From: Isochrysis galbana
Lineage: Eukaryota > Haptophyta > Isochrysidales > Isochrysidaceae
Direction of reading: 5' to 3'
Length of the DNA stretch: 64,000 bases
Assembly: GCA_018136815.1 (NCBI GenBank)
Contig: CM030935.1
Span: forward strand, 905,024-969,023
Below are positions 20,388-30,615 of this stretch, piece after piece (the first letter of the stretch is position 1; the number at the start of each line of letters is the position of its first letter). The notes under the pieces are model-generated. The model ran no database searches and was not told the DNA's origin. It saw only the letters and a list, made by a program, of their open reading frames with translations. The translations under genes were made by a program, and so were the position numbers.

Positions 20388-20461
<74 letters not shown>

Positions 20462-20777
20462 CCCTTGGGCCTTCCGCGCTCTCCTCTGCTTCTCTCTCTC
20501 CCTCTCCGTCGGAGCTTTCTTCCTTCGTCGTTCTCCTTGTCCGCTCGACGCGCCTTCTCTCTCTCTCTCTCTCTCTCTCTCTGTCCCTCTCTCCCTCTCC
20601 CCGCGGTCCCCCCCCACCCGCCGCCACAACAAGGTGGGAGGGGAGAGAAACGGGGGAGGGAGGAGAAGAGTGCGAGAGAGAAGACTGAGAGACAGACAGA
20701 AGGGAGTGAGGGAGAGAGAGAAAGAGAGGGGGGGGGGAGAGCAAGATCCTGAGGGAGGCGCGGGGGAGGGCGGCACG

Positions 20778-20818
<41 letters not shown>

Positions 20819-20836
20819 CCCACCTCACCCCACCCC
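19174..20836. other. Intergenic; low-complexity 5' region of the four-module enzyme gene
   Basis: 19174-20100 contains short tandem words (CATCTCAA, CGCTCAACGCTCAA) and no supportable gene. 20170-20820 is dominated by poly-G patches, a (CT)n block at 20388-20460, a shorter one at 20555-20582 and finally (GA)n at 20783-20815. The sense strand is thus GA-rich just before the ATG. ORFs here are simple-repeat translations. Confidence 0.6.
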
Positions 20837-23800
20837 ATGGCGGAGGATGGGCCGCTCCCACCGGCCGAGCGCAACATGGAGGCGCACGCGTTGACCTCGG
20901 AGGAGAACGCACGACCCGCTTCCCATGGCCTCCTCCAGCTCAAGGCCGCCTTCCACAAGGCCTCCCAAAACAAGGGGCTGGCAGCGAATGAGATGGTCGA
21001 GCGCTCCACCTCTCGCTCTCGCTCCAAGCCAAAGACTCCGAGCGACGAGCCCTCGGACCCGAGCAAGCTGTCAGAAATGCTCAACTTTCGAAAGTCTACC
21101 GACAAGCTCAAGCTCCTTGCACTACACGGCCGCGGCTCGAACGCTTACATCGCGAGGCTGCAGCTCAGAAACCTCTTTGGTCCTTGGCTCGAAGAAATCT
21201 TCGATGTGCTCTACCTCGAGGGAGACCACAAGACGGAGCCGATGGGCGAGCTCGAGAAGATCTCAACTGGACCCTTCTTCAGCTGGGTGGCAGAGGACGG
21301 CGCGGCCGCCACCCGCGACGCCGAGGCGGAGGTGCTCGTGCCACAGGCGGCGGTCGACAGCCTCGAGGCCACCATCAAGCGCCTCGGCCCCTTTGACGCT
21401 GCCTTCGGCTTCTCGCAGGGTGGGGCTGTGCTGACGCGGCTGCTGCAGCAGCACACGCACGCATCGGCGCCATTCCGCTGTGTGATTCTTGCGCATGCTT
21501 CGGCTTCCGGTGCGCCCCCGCCGGTTCTGCTGGCGGTGCACAGCCGGATTGCGACGCCTAGTGCGCACATCATCGGACTGCACGATCCATTCAAGGCGTT
21601 CTCGGAGGCCATCGCGCGGCACTACGTGGGCGGACCGAACCGATTGGTGCTCTACCACGGCGGGAGGCATGAACTTCCCGTGACGCTGCGCTCGAACACG
21701 CTCTTCGACGAGAAGCTGCGCGCCTTCCTCACACACCAGATGACCCCGGGGACTCCAAACCGGGTTGGGAGCTTCAACTTGCACATGCTCTCGCGTTTCA
21801 GGTCCCGTAATAGCGCGCGCAACTTGCACACGACGATGGATGAGGCCAGCTCTAATTCCAGACAGGGCACATGTCTTCCCAATTCGCCTCGGGGCGAGTC
21901 TTCGAAGCAGAACGGCTGTGCATCTTCCATGGACAGCACTCGCGCATCTACAGCCAGCCAGTTCACCGGCACAGCTGACAGGTTCGGCGCGGCGGGTTTG
22001 GATTGGAGGCCCGTCTCGGCGTACACGAGCATCGCGTGCGTTCCCGGTCAGCAGCTAGTCCGCGTGCGTATTGACCACGACGCAAGCGTCAAACCTCACA
22101 CCTTCCGCGGGATGCTTGGGGCCATGCCACCTGACGCTCCATGCCTGCGCGATGCCAGGCTGCCGATCCATGTCACCACATATGGTACACTACTGAAATT
22201 CATCTCTCCCGGGGGGGGTGGCGACTTGTCGGTGCTTGGCGTGCGACCGGGGGACGTCGTGGCATATGCTGTGCCACCCGGCGCGATCGGGGCTGTTGCA
22301 TTCCTCACGGTGGCGTCTCAGGCGGTCGCCGCACCATTGGACGCCACCATCAAGCTGGCGGAAGCCAAATCGGCGTTGCTGCAATTTAAGGTTCAGCACG
22401 TGATCTACTTCGAGGGGCTGGCCTCAGCGGGGCTGCGGACGGCCGTCGAGGAACTCCTAGAGGAAGACATCGCTCGCGGCGGTCGGAAACGGATTTCTGT
22501 GCACACTGCCAGCCCCCGGGCGGCTGATGAACCAGGTATGTTTGATTTGTCTGCGTCGCCAAGGCAGCCTCATGAGGGCAAACAGGACGTGCAGCTCTCG
22601 CGGTCTGCCGACGACGTCTGCCTGCTCCTGAGGACATCCGGTACCACGTCCATGCCTAAAGGCGTTCCCCTTCGCCAGGGCCAGCTGGTCCGTAACGCGC
22701 TGCTGCTCGGCAGCAGCTTCCAGCTAACGCCTGACGACATATGTCTCAACGTCATGCCGCTGTTCCACATTGGCGGGCTTTCAGGATCGGTCCTAGCTAG
22801 TCTGGCAGCCGGCGCGCAGATTTCATGTTTAGCCTCCTTCAGTGCGGTGGGAATGGTCGACGCGCTGGCGGCGGACCCACGCCCCACGTGGTACTCTGCC
22901 GTACCCACGATCCACATGCTCGCCGTCAAGCACTTCGACGAGAGCGGCATCCCGCCGGTCCACAGCCTCCGCTTCATCCGGTCAGGTGCTGCAGCACTCT
23001 CGGTTCCCAACCAGCATGCGCTCTCTGCTGCCTTCGGCGGCATCCCGGTCCTCCCGACATATTCCATGTCGGAGCAAATGCCCATCTCTCAACCCCCGGT
23101 GGGTACTTCTGCAGAGGGTACCGTCGGTGTGCCGGTCGCGGCATCGGTTGCGATTGTAGACCCGGATACGCTGATGCCGCAGCCGCCAGGCGTGAGCGGC
23201 GCCATTGCCATCTCGGGCCCCACCGTAATGACGTCCTACCTTGAAAATCCGTCCGCTGACGCTCGCGCCTTCTTTCTGTTGTCGTGCGGCGAGGGCGCAG
23301 ACACCGCTGACGACGACTGGTTCTTCGACACCGGTGATCTCGGAATGCTGGATGCAGAGGGTCAGCTGTCCATTACCGGCAGAGGAAAGGAGCTGATCAA
23401 ACGCGGAGGAGAGCAACTTTCACCATACGAGGTTGAAGAGGCAATCGTGCAACACCCGTGGGTTCGTGTGGCCGTTGTCTTCTCGGTAGAGAGCGAGCTG
23501 TGGGGCGAGGAGCCCGGCGTGGCGATCGTGCTATCGCACGAGGCGCCGCCGGGACTATCGTCGGACGCGCTGATGGGTATTGTGCGTACGCAGGTGCGTG
23601 CAGCGGGCTTGGCGCCATTCAAGCGCCCGGTGGTCGCGATGGTGGTCAACGACGCTGATCTTCCGAGGACTGCAACTCACAAATACATCCGGATTGGGCT
23701 TGCGAGGGTGCTCCACGTCCCTAAAATCGTCGACAACCGTGGTCCGCCACATGTGAGCGCTGCAATCGTGGGTGTGCGCTACTTCTTGGCATGTTTCGTG

Positions 23801-25441
23801 GTCTTCAATCATGTGGGCAAGACCGAGGACGACGGACTGAGTGCCCCTTCAGGCTGGCGCTCCTTCGCCAATGCCCGTCTTTTCTGCATCCACATGCCTT
23901 GCTTCTTCATTCTGGCCGGCTTCTCACTCTCGCAGACCATGAGCAGTGTGCCAAAGTCAAAGTTCCGCTTCTTCGTCTCACGCTTTTCGGCTATGTACCC
24001 GATGTACGTCATCTCAATCATACTGATGCTTATCAGCTTCCTGATCACTTGCAATCCAAGCACATACGTGCCCACCTTCTCGCGCGTCGCACTTGTCAAC
24101 GATACGGCCGTCGCGCATTTTTGCGAGCCGCCGCCGATGATGGTGTCCACCAGCTGGGGCGCATCGTTCGCAGTCACGCTGGTAGTCACCTTTCTTGGGC
24201 TGCAAGCCTGGCCCTTCGCTTGGCCCTTCGCTTGGTGGATCTCGTACTACGCTTGGTTCTCGTCCGTCTACTACTTCTGTGTGCTCTGCCACCCATGGCT
24301 CCACGGATGGCTCATGCGAATCAGGGGCAACAAGCCGAGGCTATTAATGTCTGCTGCCGTAGTGGCCATCCTCAACTCCGGCGTTATCCTCGGGTTTTGG
24401 CTCCCCTTCGTGGACATCTTCGACGAACGAGAGAGGCCTGGGATGAATTCGCCGTCGACTTTCGACACAAACTGGGCCAATTGGTACTCTCTGGGCTACT
24501 ATCTATTCCCCCTCTTCTGGCTGCCCGTCTTCGCCGGCGGTGTTGTCTCCGCCTTCATCTTTGACGCGTTTCGACCGTATGCCAGCCAATCGAGGAGGAG
24601 GCAAAGACACTTTCCGCCCATCGTGGCAATGGCCACTGACGCCATCACCGTGCTTCTAATCGCACTGAGCGTCACCACGATCGTGGCGCCAGAGGCACTT
24701 CGCCCAGTAGGAGTCGAAGACGGGGACTCGCAAGGGATTCGCACCTATGCGGCCGTAATGTCACGCATCTACGCGCCTTTACTCGCAGTATGGCTCTACG
24801 CCATGGCCGCAGGGCATGGCCTGACCGCCTGGTTATTCGCCAAGCCTTTCATGGTCAATGTCCTTGCGCCGACTGCGTACAACATCTACATCTTCCATCA
24901 GTGGGTTGGTCAGATGTACTGGTGGGTCACACGAAATGACATGTGGAGCTACTGGCGTTATCGCAAAGATTTATATTGGTTTTCGCCGAAGCCTGTGCCC
25001 GTGAACTGGTGGGAGTATCCATTTATTGTTATTCTGACTACGGCATGGGCAATGTTCATGAATATCTTCAACCCTCAATTGATTCTTTGGTGGAATGCCG
25101 CGATTGGCCGGGCCGCTAGTATTGAAACCACCATGTCTCGGAGTTCAGCGAACAACACTGCTCTAGGCACGATGCTGAATGTTGTCACCGACCTCACCGG
25201 ACTCGACCCCGACCCTGACTCGTCGATCTTAGAGTGCGGCATCCACTCATTTGGACTGCCCGTGCTTTTGCACTTGCTTAAGGCCAAGTTTCCGGGTATC
25301 TCCTTGACGGTTGCCGAGCTGATAGAAGCTGACACTCTCCGAGAAATGGGCGAGCTGCTTGCTGCCAAGGCGAACGAAAGGGTAGAAGCTCCGCCGAGGC
25401 CTACTAGCGTGCGGTTCTTGCCTAGATTATCTGGCCCCTGA
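20837..25441 (+). CDS. Four-module enzyme: FSH-type serine hydrolase, AMP-dependent ligase, acyltransferase-3 membrane domain, carrier domain
   Basis: Intron-free 1,534-residue ORF; the start ATG has a good context (CCCCATGG). Residues about 90-290 match FSH1-type alpha/beta hydrolases (LALHGRGSN, nucleophile GFSQGG at Ser193, His278 in GGRHELP). Residues about 430-960 form an adenylating domain: LLLRTSGTTSMPKGVPL (P-loop-like A3, near 600), FFDTGDLGML (near 830) and GRGKELIKRGGEQLSPYEVE (A8, near 850-866). From about 974 a multi-helix OafA-like acyltransferase-3 domain begins (RYFLACFVVFNHVGK with its conserved His). Residues about 1445-1525 look like a phosphopantetheine carrier with Ser1471 in GIHSFGL. 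The inferred chemistry is activation of an acid as an acyl-AMP, loading on the carrier and transfer by the membrane domain, with the hydrolase releasing or proofreading. Substrate unknown. Confidence 0.88.
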   Translation: MAEDGPLPPAERNMEAHALTSEENARPASHGLLQLKAAFHKASQNKGLAANEMVERSTSRSRSKPKTPSDEPSDPSKLSEMLNFRKSTDKLKLLALHGRGSNAYIARLQLRNLFGPWLEEIFDVLYLEGDHKTEPMGELEKISTGPFFSWVAEDGAAATRDAEAEVLVPQAAVDSLEATIKRLGPFDAAFGFSQGGAVLTRLLQQHTHASAPFRCVILAHASASGAPPPVLLAVHSRIATPSAHIIGLHDPFKAFSEAIARHYVGGPNRLVLYHGGRHELPVTLRSNTLFDEKLRAFLTHQMTPGTPNRVGSFNLHMLSRFRSRNSARNLHTTMDEASSNSRQGTCLPNSPRGESSKQNGCASSMDSTRASTASQFTGTADRFGAAGLDWRPVSAYTSIACVPGQQLVRVRIDHDASVKPHTFRGMLGAMPPDAPCLRDARLPIHVTTYGTLLKFISPGGGGDLSVLGVRPGDVVAYAVPPGAIGAVAFLTVASQAVAAPLDATIKLAEAKSALLQFKVQHVIYFEGLASAGLRTAVEELLEEDIARGGRKRISVHTASPRAADEPGMFDLSASPRQPHEGKQDVQLSRSADDVCLLLRTSGTTSMPKGVPLRQGQLVRNALLLGSSFQLTPDDICLNVMPLFHIGGLSGSVLASLAAGAQISCLASFSAVGMVDALAADPRPTWYSAVPTIHMLAVKHFDESGIPPVHSLRFIRSGAAALSVPNQHALSAAFGGIPVLPTYSMSEQMPISQPPVGTSAEGTVGVPVAASVAIVDPDTLMPQPPGVSGAIAISGPTVMTSYLENPSADARAFFLLSCGEGADTADDDWFFDTGDLGMLDAEGQLSITGRGKELIKRGGEQLSPYEVEEAIVQHPWVRVAVVFSVESELWGEEPGVAIVLSHEAPPGLSSDALMGIVRTQVRAAGLAPFKRPVVAMVVNDADLPRTATHKYIRIGLARVLHVPKIVDNRGPPHVSAAIVGVRYFLACFVVFNHVGKTEDDGLSAPSGWRSFANARLFCIHMPCFFILAGFSLSQTMSSVPKSKFRFFVSRFSAMYPMYVISIILMLISFLITCNPSTYVPTFSRVALVNDTAVAHFCEPPPMMVSTSWGASFAVTLVVTFLGLQAWPFAWPFAWWISYYAWFSSVYYFCVLCHPWLHGWLMRIRGNKPRLLMSAAVVAILNSGVILGFWLPFVDIFDERERPGMNSPSTFDTNWANWYSLGYYLFPLFWLPVFAGGVVSAFIFDAFRPYASQSRRRQRHFPPIVAMATDAITVLLIALSVTTIVAPEALRPVGVEDGDSQGIRTYAAVMSRIYAPLLAVWLYAMAAGHGLTAWLFAKPFMVNVLAPTAYNIYIFHQWVGQMYWWVTRNDMWSYWRYRKDLYWFSPKPVPVNWWEYPFIVILTTAWAMFMNIFNPQLILWWNAAIGRAASIETTMSRSSANNTALGTMLNVVTDLTGLDPDPDSSILECGIHSFGLPVLLHLLKAKFPGISLTVAELIEADTLREMGELLAAKANERVEAPPRPTSVRFLPRLSGP

Positions 25442-25837
25442 ATGCGCCCATCCGTAGGGAACGCCGTCTAGGAAGGGGATGAAAGTATCAGTGGTGTGTC
25501 CCCAAAAGCAGCCTCGCACAACTTGGTATGCCGAATCGGCATTCCCTTCTCACTCAGCCTCAGCGCATCTTTGGCTAGCCCTGGCATCCCCTTGCACTCC
25601 AGATGCCACTAGTAAGAATGCACGATCTCGAGTCGGCTTGAGCGCGCATGAGATCGGGTGGCAGATCGAGCAAGGGAGCGATTTAAGCGGGATGGATACC
25701 GTAAGGATGCGCAAAGCAGCCTCATCTCACGCACAAGAGATGCATGGAATTCTAGTGCGTAGGATGTGCGCTGCTCACTACTGAGCCACGTGTTATCTAT
25801 GCCATTGCCATGTGTTGTATTGCTGTGTATTACAAAA
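25442..25837. other. 3' flank of the four-module gene
   Basis: I see no supportable gene, repeat or RNA in this stretch. It ends where the next LINE copy begins. Confidence 0.5.
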
Positions 25838-27230
25838 AACTATTGTTATAGTTTCAGCGATGGAGCGCGCGCCGACCGCTCCCACCTCCCAGCCCCCCGC
25901 CGCCACGACGCCCCACCGGGGCCGCCCCAAGCCGCCGGAGCCAAAGCGCTCGCAGGCCGCCCCCCTGACCGACGGCGATGTTGACATGAGATCCTCCCGC
26001 CCTCACCTCCCCAGCAGCCACACAAGCAGGGAACAGGCAGGGTCTTGTTCCCTGCAGATCAACAAAGCCAGCCTCTGGCCCTGCCGCCTGCCTCAGCCAC
26101 CATGCCACCACAACAAGGACTCCCCATGGTGGGTGGCAGCCCTGCTGCCACCCCCATGGAGGCAACTCCTACCTTCAGTGCACCCCACGGGGGCGGGCAC
26201 TTGACTCAACAATCAATCATTGGAGCCTTTACGGCTTCCAACCCCACCAACAACACTGCACAGAAGTCGTACGCTGAGGCGGCCGACCCCAAAGGGAAGC
26301 ACCCACAAGAAACACAGAAAGCCCCATCTCTGCCCACCCAACACCCACCGCCGCCCTCGCGCAAGCGAGCGGATCCACAGTCGGAACCGAAGCCAATCCA
26401 AACCCACAACACACAATTTGCCTCACCCCCTCATGATGAGGAGGAGGAGCCGGATGACACTCCTTTCTTCATCCAGCTAGCACAGCGCTAGCTGAGGACA
26501 AGAAAGAGATAAAAAGTGAGGATGTTGCAACCCTCATGAAGTACTTGCTCTCCAAGCTTGAAGGCTTGGACGCTACCCCAGATGGGATGGACAAGGGACG
26601 TAAAGGTCCTTGGATTTTCTACGTCGATGAGGACGCGCACGACCAATTTAAAACCGCCTACGGCGACAAACTTCAGGCAGCTCTCTCGGGCATATCACAT
26701 GTATTCGCGGTTCGCGGTCACCTACGGCGCTTTAGCCGACTCGGCCCCGCGTAAGTCTAGCGCCATTCGGTCCTCCCTTAAAGAGGTGGCAACTTACATC
26801 GTATTTCGCATCTTTGACCCTGTTAAAGCCTACAAGACGAAAACTCGACATTTAGCCAGCGCACTGGAACGCGAAGGCTTCCACGTACTAAGGGGCAACC
26901 AACAACGCGCCAAAACCACCATTGAAGGGATCACGAAAGTTGAATCGGGCAAACGCCCGATTTGGCATTTCTACGTTTACACGGACACGTCCACCTTGGG
27001 ACATCGTTTCCCTCGCAATTTCCACGTGACTCTCGACGACGGGGAGAATTTCAATTTGGACTACATACACCGTTCGTTCTTCAGTCGAGTGCGTGACCCC
27101 CGAGGGAGAAATAGCCATCCATGGCACCCCCGGGGGATGCAAAGGATATGATAAGCCGTGGGCTATATCATTCCTGCGCAAGAATCAAGTCAGCTTTCGC
27201 CAATGTACCTGTGAGCAGGACAAGGCGGCG
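25838..27230 (+). pseudogene. LINE ORF1, multiply frameshifted
   Basis: It opens with the family's 5' end (ACTATTGTTATAGTTTC, then ATG and MERAPTAPTS at 25861). Homology to ORF1 of the LINE at 43775 then alternates between two frames: proline-rich N-part (25861-26200), SYAEAADPKGK (26270), YLLSKLEGLDA ... GPWIFYVDEDAHDQF (26540-26650), then VATYIVFRIFDPVKAY, EREGFHVLRGNQQRAK and finally AIHGTPGGCKGYDKPWAI with QCTCEQDKAAG (to 27225). There are at least three frame changes and no ORF2. It is a dead 5' copy that ends where a tandem repeat begins. Confidence 0.75.
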
Positions 27231-27567
27231 GGCGCGATTGGCGTAGCTGTGAGGGCGGCATACCGCACTTTGGTGCTGGTAGCGGCATCCATTTGGTGAG
27301 CGGTGACTCGAACGGCCTCGTGGCGCCCCCGGTCGCGGGTCGCGGGTCGAAGTTGGGCACTCATGGCGCGTCTTGGGGCGTGACGACGTCATCACCGGGG
27401 GCCGCAAGCGGCCGATTTCGACGTAGTGCGCGGGGGTGGCGGGCGCGATTGGCGTGGCGCGTGGCGGTGAGGGCGGCATACCGCACTTTGGTGCTGGTAG
27501 CGGCATCCATTTGGTGAGCGGTGACTCGAACGGCCTCGTGGCGCCCCCGGTCGCGGGTCGAAGTTGG
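27231..27567 (+). repeat. Two ~126-bp direct repeats separated by ~85 bp
   Basis: GGCGCGATTGGCGT ... GAGGGCGGCATACCGCACTT ... GGGTCGAAGTTGG is present at 27231-27356 and again at 27442-27567 with small differences. It lies between a broken LINE and the 3' end of the copia element. No coding content is apparent. Confidence 0.75.
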
Positions 27568-27701
27568 ATTCTCGAGCCCTTGGTGTTTTTAGCGGTTAGC
27601 GTCTTTAGTTTTTGCGATACTTACGTACACGTTCAAGTCCATTAAAACATAGTGAAAATATATTGCTGTGCGTATAGAACCAGGATCTTCTTTGGTCCGG
27701 G

Positions 27702-30515
27702 TCAGCTGCCGATGCCCATGGTTTCGTGTTTCGCTGCGAGAGGCGCGCATGAAGGCCATCGGTAAAATAATACCGGAGGGGGGCCTGAAATATATTTCCG
27801 CACGGCCGCTTGGGACATTATGAACGGCCACAGTGAAGTTAAGAAAGTATCCCCGCCCGCGTGTGCAAGCATGATACGCATGCTTCTTAGCAGCACCCCC
27901 CAAGCTCTCTCTGCAACACCATTGGTCTGTGGGGCGTCCGCAATAGAGAAAGAACGTCGAATGCCTAATTCAGAGCAGAAGGCCTCAATGTTTGTGGCAG
28001 TGAACTCCGTGCCGTTATCCGTGTGCCATTTGTCTACGACCCCTGGGATCGCGGTCTTTGTCATGAGATAAGAGTGGTCACCAACATACGTTTGCGCAGC
28101 GAGCAGCACGTCCGCCGAAGATTTTGTTTTGAGGAAGTACACCGAGGTGAGGCGAGAGAACATGTCAACAAACACAATTGCGAAGCGGAGTCCGGCTGGT
28201 GATGGCGGGAATGGACCACACGTATCTGAAGCAACTCTCTCTCCAAAGTGCGAATATTGGCGAGTCTGTATTGCAATCCTTTTGTGCGGAGACCGGCGCT
28301 GGTTGGCGGAACAAGCTTGACAATCCAACTTGCTGGGCGACGCATGTGCTCCAACTACGTTCCGGGATTGCATTGCCGCGCGGATGCGGTGAACATTGAA
28401 GTGCGCGAGCCGAGCGTGCCACAGAGCTGGCGTAGAGTGTTCTGCATCTGTGTCTGCTTCAGCAGCGGTGAATGCGGCGTCGAAGTTAAGCACGTAGTGT
28501 TGACCCGATGGGGCCATGGGTGCCGTCTCTCCCCCAGGGAGTTGTAAACAGCAATCTTTGTTGAGGAATGTTGAGATCTTATCGTTCTCGAAAGCCGCCC
28601 GACAGCTAAAAAGTCTGGCTGTTAGACCGGGCACAACTCGAACCCCAGTGAGGCGCACAGGCACACGCCTGTGCACAATCCTGGACCCGTCGGCGGCCAG
28701 TTTCACACGGGCATCCACAAGTATTGTCATATCGCCAATTTTGGTGACCGGCACTCGGCGGCCGTCTCCTATGATGACGAAGGTGCCCGGGCTGTCATCT
28801 GTCACATGGTCGAGCTCCGATTCGTTAGAAATGCAGTGCTTCGTGGCGCCGCAATCCACAATGAATTCTAGCCTTTGTGGCGAGTTAACTATCAGAGCTG
28901 CGTCTTCGGTAGAGCAATAGGGCGTCTTCCAACGCATATCCCGAAAACCGGAAGTGATTGTAGCCCAGACTTCACAGAATCGCCTCCGTAAAACAAAGGA
29001 TGGGAGTTCGAACCTCAGCAGGAGAGCAACAAACGAAATCATACCAGCCAGCGGGCTCGCGGAGTGAAGGTAAAACGCGGTGTCATCAATAATGTCGTTC
29101 CATTCCGGAGCCGTCGTGAAGTGCGCGCATTCATCCAATCTCTCTTCGGTGTTCCGGGTGTCTACATCAGAAGCGACATAGGCGGAGTTCCCTTTACCTC
29201 GGCCGCCCCTATTGTCCCTCGATCTTCCTTTTCCTCTACCCTTGCTGCGTGTGCCGGCGTGCGACTGAAGGGCCATTATCCAGTCTTGGATAGTGACAGA
29301 CTGATCAGGCGGGGTCGGACATGTGCTGGCTTGGTGCCCCGAACCTTGACAGCGATAGCATCTAGGCGCTTTCATAGCTTGCGACGAGGTTAGTACAGCC
29401 CTCTGTGGTGATTGTGACATTCCTTGAGTAGTTTTAGCCATCAAGGCGGTCTCATTAGAGTAAGAGGCATCAGGGCGTACCCCCCCGCCAGCAGCGCGAC
29501 GGCCCTCCTTGCTAGGTATAGCGATGGCCCCTGTGTTGAATTTGATCCGCCACAATGGTTGGAGATCCGATTTGAGTTTGAGTATATCTCGCTCGTTATT
29601 GGTCCAAAAGCGGCGACGAGAGGGCGGGGCGGCAATTTCTTCTTGGCAAGTGTGAGAGAGAGATTCTGAGATGTCTGAAGTAATACACGAGAGAACTTTG
29701 ATCACCAATTGATCATTTGTTTTTTGTTTGTTGAACGGCCGTTTTGCATTGAGACTGTGAAGGTGGGCAATGAGGTTGGATATTGAGTGCTCGTTGATTC
29801 CAACCGTGAGAAGTGAGACAGCATCCCATTGAGAATCTAGGTCCATCAATGTCAAATCATCCACCTCTTGGTGACATTGATCGTATAAGATTCTATACGC
29901 TTTGGCACCATCGTGTGGAGCTTGTGAAGTCAGCATTTCTCTCAGATCCGAGTTGGTTATGTGCTCCAAGAGGTGAGAGAAGAGAACCCTTTTTCTCTTG
30001 GTGTGATCGCTCAATAGTTGTTTGGCCTCTTTGGTTTGCTTTGGAGTCCCATCTGCTGAGAAGAGTTCGAACCTAGGTACGCCACCAAAGATGGAACGAT
30101 CCGCATTAGGGTCTTGCTCCACATATCCACCGACATCAAGACCTAACATACAAGTTGTCAAGTCCGCATCGCCTATGTAGTCCCTTGAGAAGGCGTTGCT
30201 GAAGTCGCGGCAAAACAAGTCGAAGGGGCGGCCTGGCGTGCCATCAAAGGGGCGACAGCGATATTTTCGCGAGTCATAGTCCTCATTGATGGCCTCACTT
30301 ATCATGAAGGCAAAATCAGCGACTTTAGCTTGTTCTTGGAAATTTGTATGGAGTGAGGTGTTCGGTCCCGAGGGTGTCGTAGTGACTTGCGACGGGGTGT
30401 CGTTGTCCAGGCTAGCACCAGATGGTGAGCGCCCGCAATGAGGATCAAAAAAATTGAAGGCCCATGCAGCATGGCGCAACGAATTTGTCCAGTCTTGAAG
30501 GTTTGGAAGTTGCAT
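27702..30515 (-). CDS. Ty1/copia Gag-protease-integrase polyprotein lacking RT and RNase H
   Basis: Intact 937-residue ORF from an ATG at 30513-30515 (MQLPNLQDWTNSLRHAAW). It has a gag region, then a CCHC knuckle CYRCQGSGHQASTC, a retropepsin-type active site FIVDCGATKHCISNE, a GAG-pre-integrase block (LWHARLAHFNVHRIRAAM) and an integrase core with ASDTCGPF, KWHTDNGTEF and TNGVAERAW supplying the D, D and E. The frame ends shortly after the integrase at 27702. No RT, RNase H or 3' LTR follows, whereas a complete copia pol would continue for roughly 600-700 residues. The element is therefore 3'-truncated, yet the remaining ORF is clean, suggesting a recent event or use as a shorter product. 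Confidence 0.82.
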   Translation of the reverse strand: MQLPNLQDWTNSLRHAAWAFNFFDPHCGRSPSGASLDNDTPSQVTTTPSGPNTSLHTNFQEQAKVADFAFMISEAINEDYDSRKYRCRPFDGTPGRPFDLFCRDFSNAFSRDYIGDADLTTCMLGLDVGGYVEQDPNADRSIFGGVPRFELFSADGTPKQTKEAKQLLSDHTKRKRVLFSHLLEHITNSDLREMLTSQAPHDGAKAYRILYDQCHQEVDDLTLMDLDSQWDAVSLLTVGINEHSISNLIAHLHSLNAKRPFNKQKTNDQLVIKVLSCITSDISESLSHTCQEEIAAPPSRRRFWTNNERDILKLKSDLQPLWRIKFNTGAIAIPSKEGRRAAGGGVRPDASYSNETALMAKTTQGMSQSPQRAVLTSSQAMKAPRCYRCQGSGHQASTCPTPPDQSVTIQDWIMALQSHAGTRSKGRGKGRSRDNRGGRGKGNSAYVASDVDTRNTEERLDECAHFTTAPEWNDIIDDTAFYLHSASPLAGMISFVALLLRFELPSFVLRRRFCEVWATITSGFRDMRWKTPYCSTEDAALIVNSPQRLEFIVDCGATKHCISNESELDHVTDDSPGTFVIIGDGRRVPVTKIGDMTILVDARVKLAADGSRIVHRRVPVRLTGVRVVPGLTARLFSCRAAFENDKISTFLNKDCCLQLPGGETAPMAPSGQHYVLNFDAAFTAAEADTDAEHSTPALWHARLAHFNVHRIRAAMQSRNVVGAHASPSKLDCQACSANQRRSPHKRIAIQTRQYSHFGERVASDTCGPFPPSPAGLRFAIVFVDMFSRLTSVYFLKTKSSADVLLAAQTYVGDHSYLMTKTAIPGVVDKWHTDNGTEFTATNIEAFCSELGIRRSFSIADAPQTNGVAERAWGVLLRSMRIMLAHAGGDTFLTSLWPFIMSQAAVRKYISGPPPVLFYRWPSCAPLAAKHETMGIGS

Positions 30516-30529
30516 TAAAAAAAACTAAT

Positions 30530-30612
30530 GGCGTCGGGATTCGATCCATATGCCTTCAGCTGTTCGCGCGGGAGGCGCGAAGATAACGTACCACTGTGCC
30601 GTGTGCGTTGTT
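30530..30612 (-). other. tRNA-like segment in the copia leader, sense to the element
   Basis: On the minus strand CACAGTGGTACGTTATC resembles an A-box region. TTCGCGCCTCCCGCGCGAA can form a 6-bp arm with a 7-base loop whose central triplet is TCC. GGATCGAATCCCGACGCCA looks like a B box plus a tRNA 3' end with CCA, followed by TTTTTTTT. Acceptor and T stems pair poorly. It occupies the place where a primer-binding site is expected but in the sense orientation. The copia fragment at 1890-1970 has a diverged counterpart. Confidence 0.4.
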
Positions 30613-30615
30613 TCC

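Noticed and set aside
19847-20912. Large ORFs on both strands upstream of the four-module gene
   Set aside because: Ser/Leu or Arg/Glu low-complexity translations of CT/GA and poly-G tracts.
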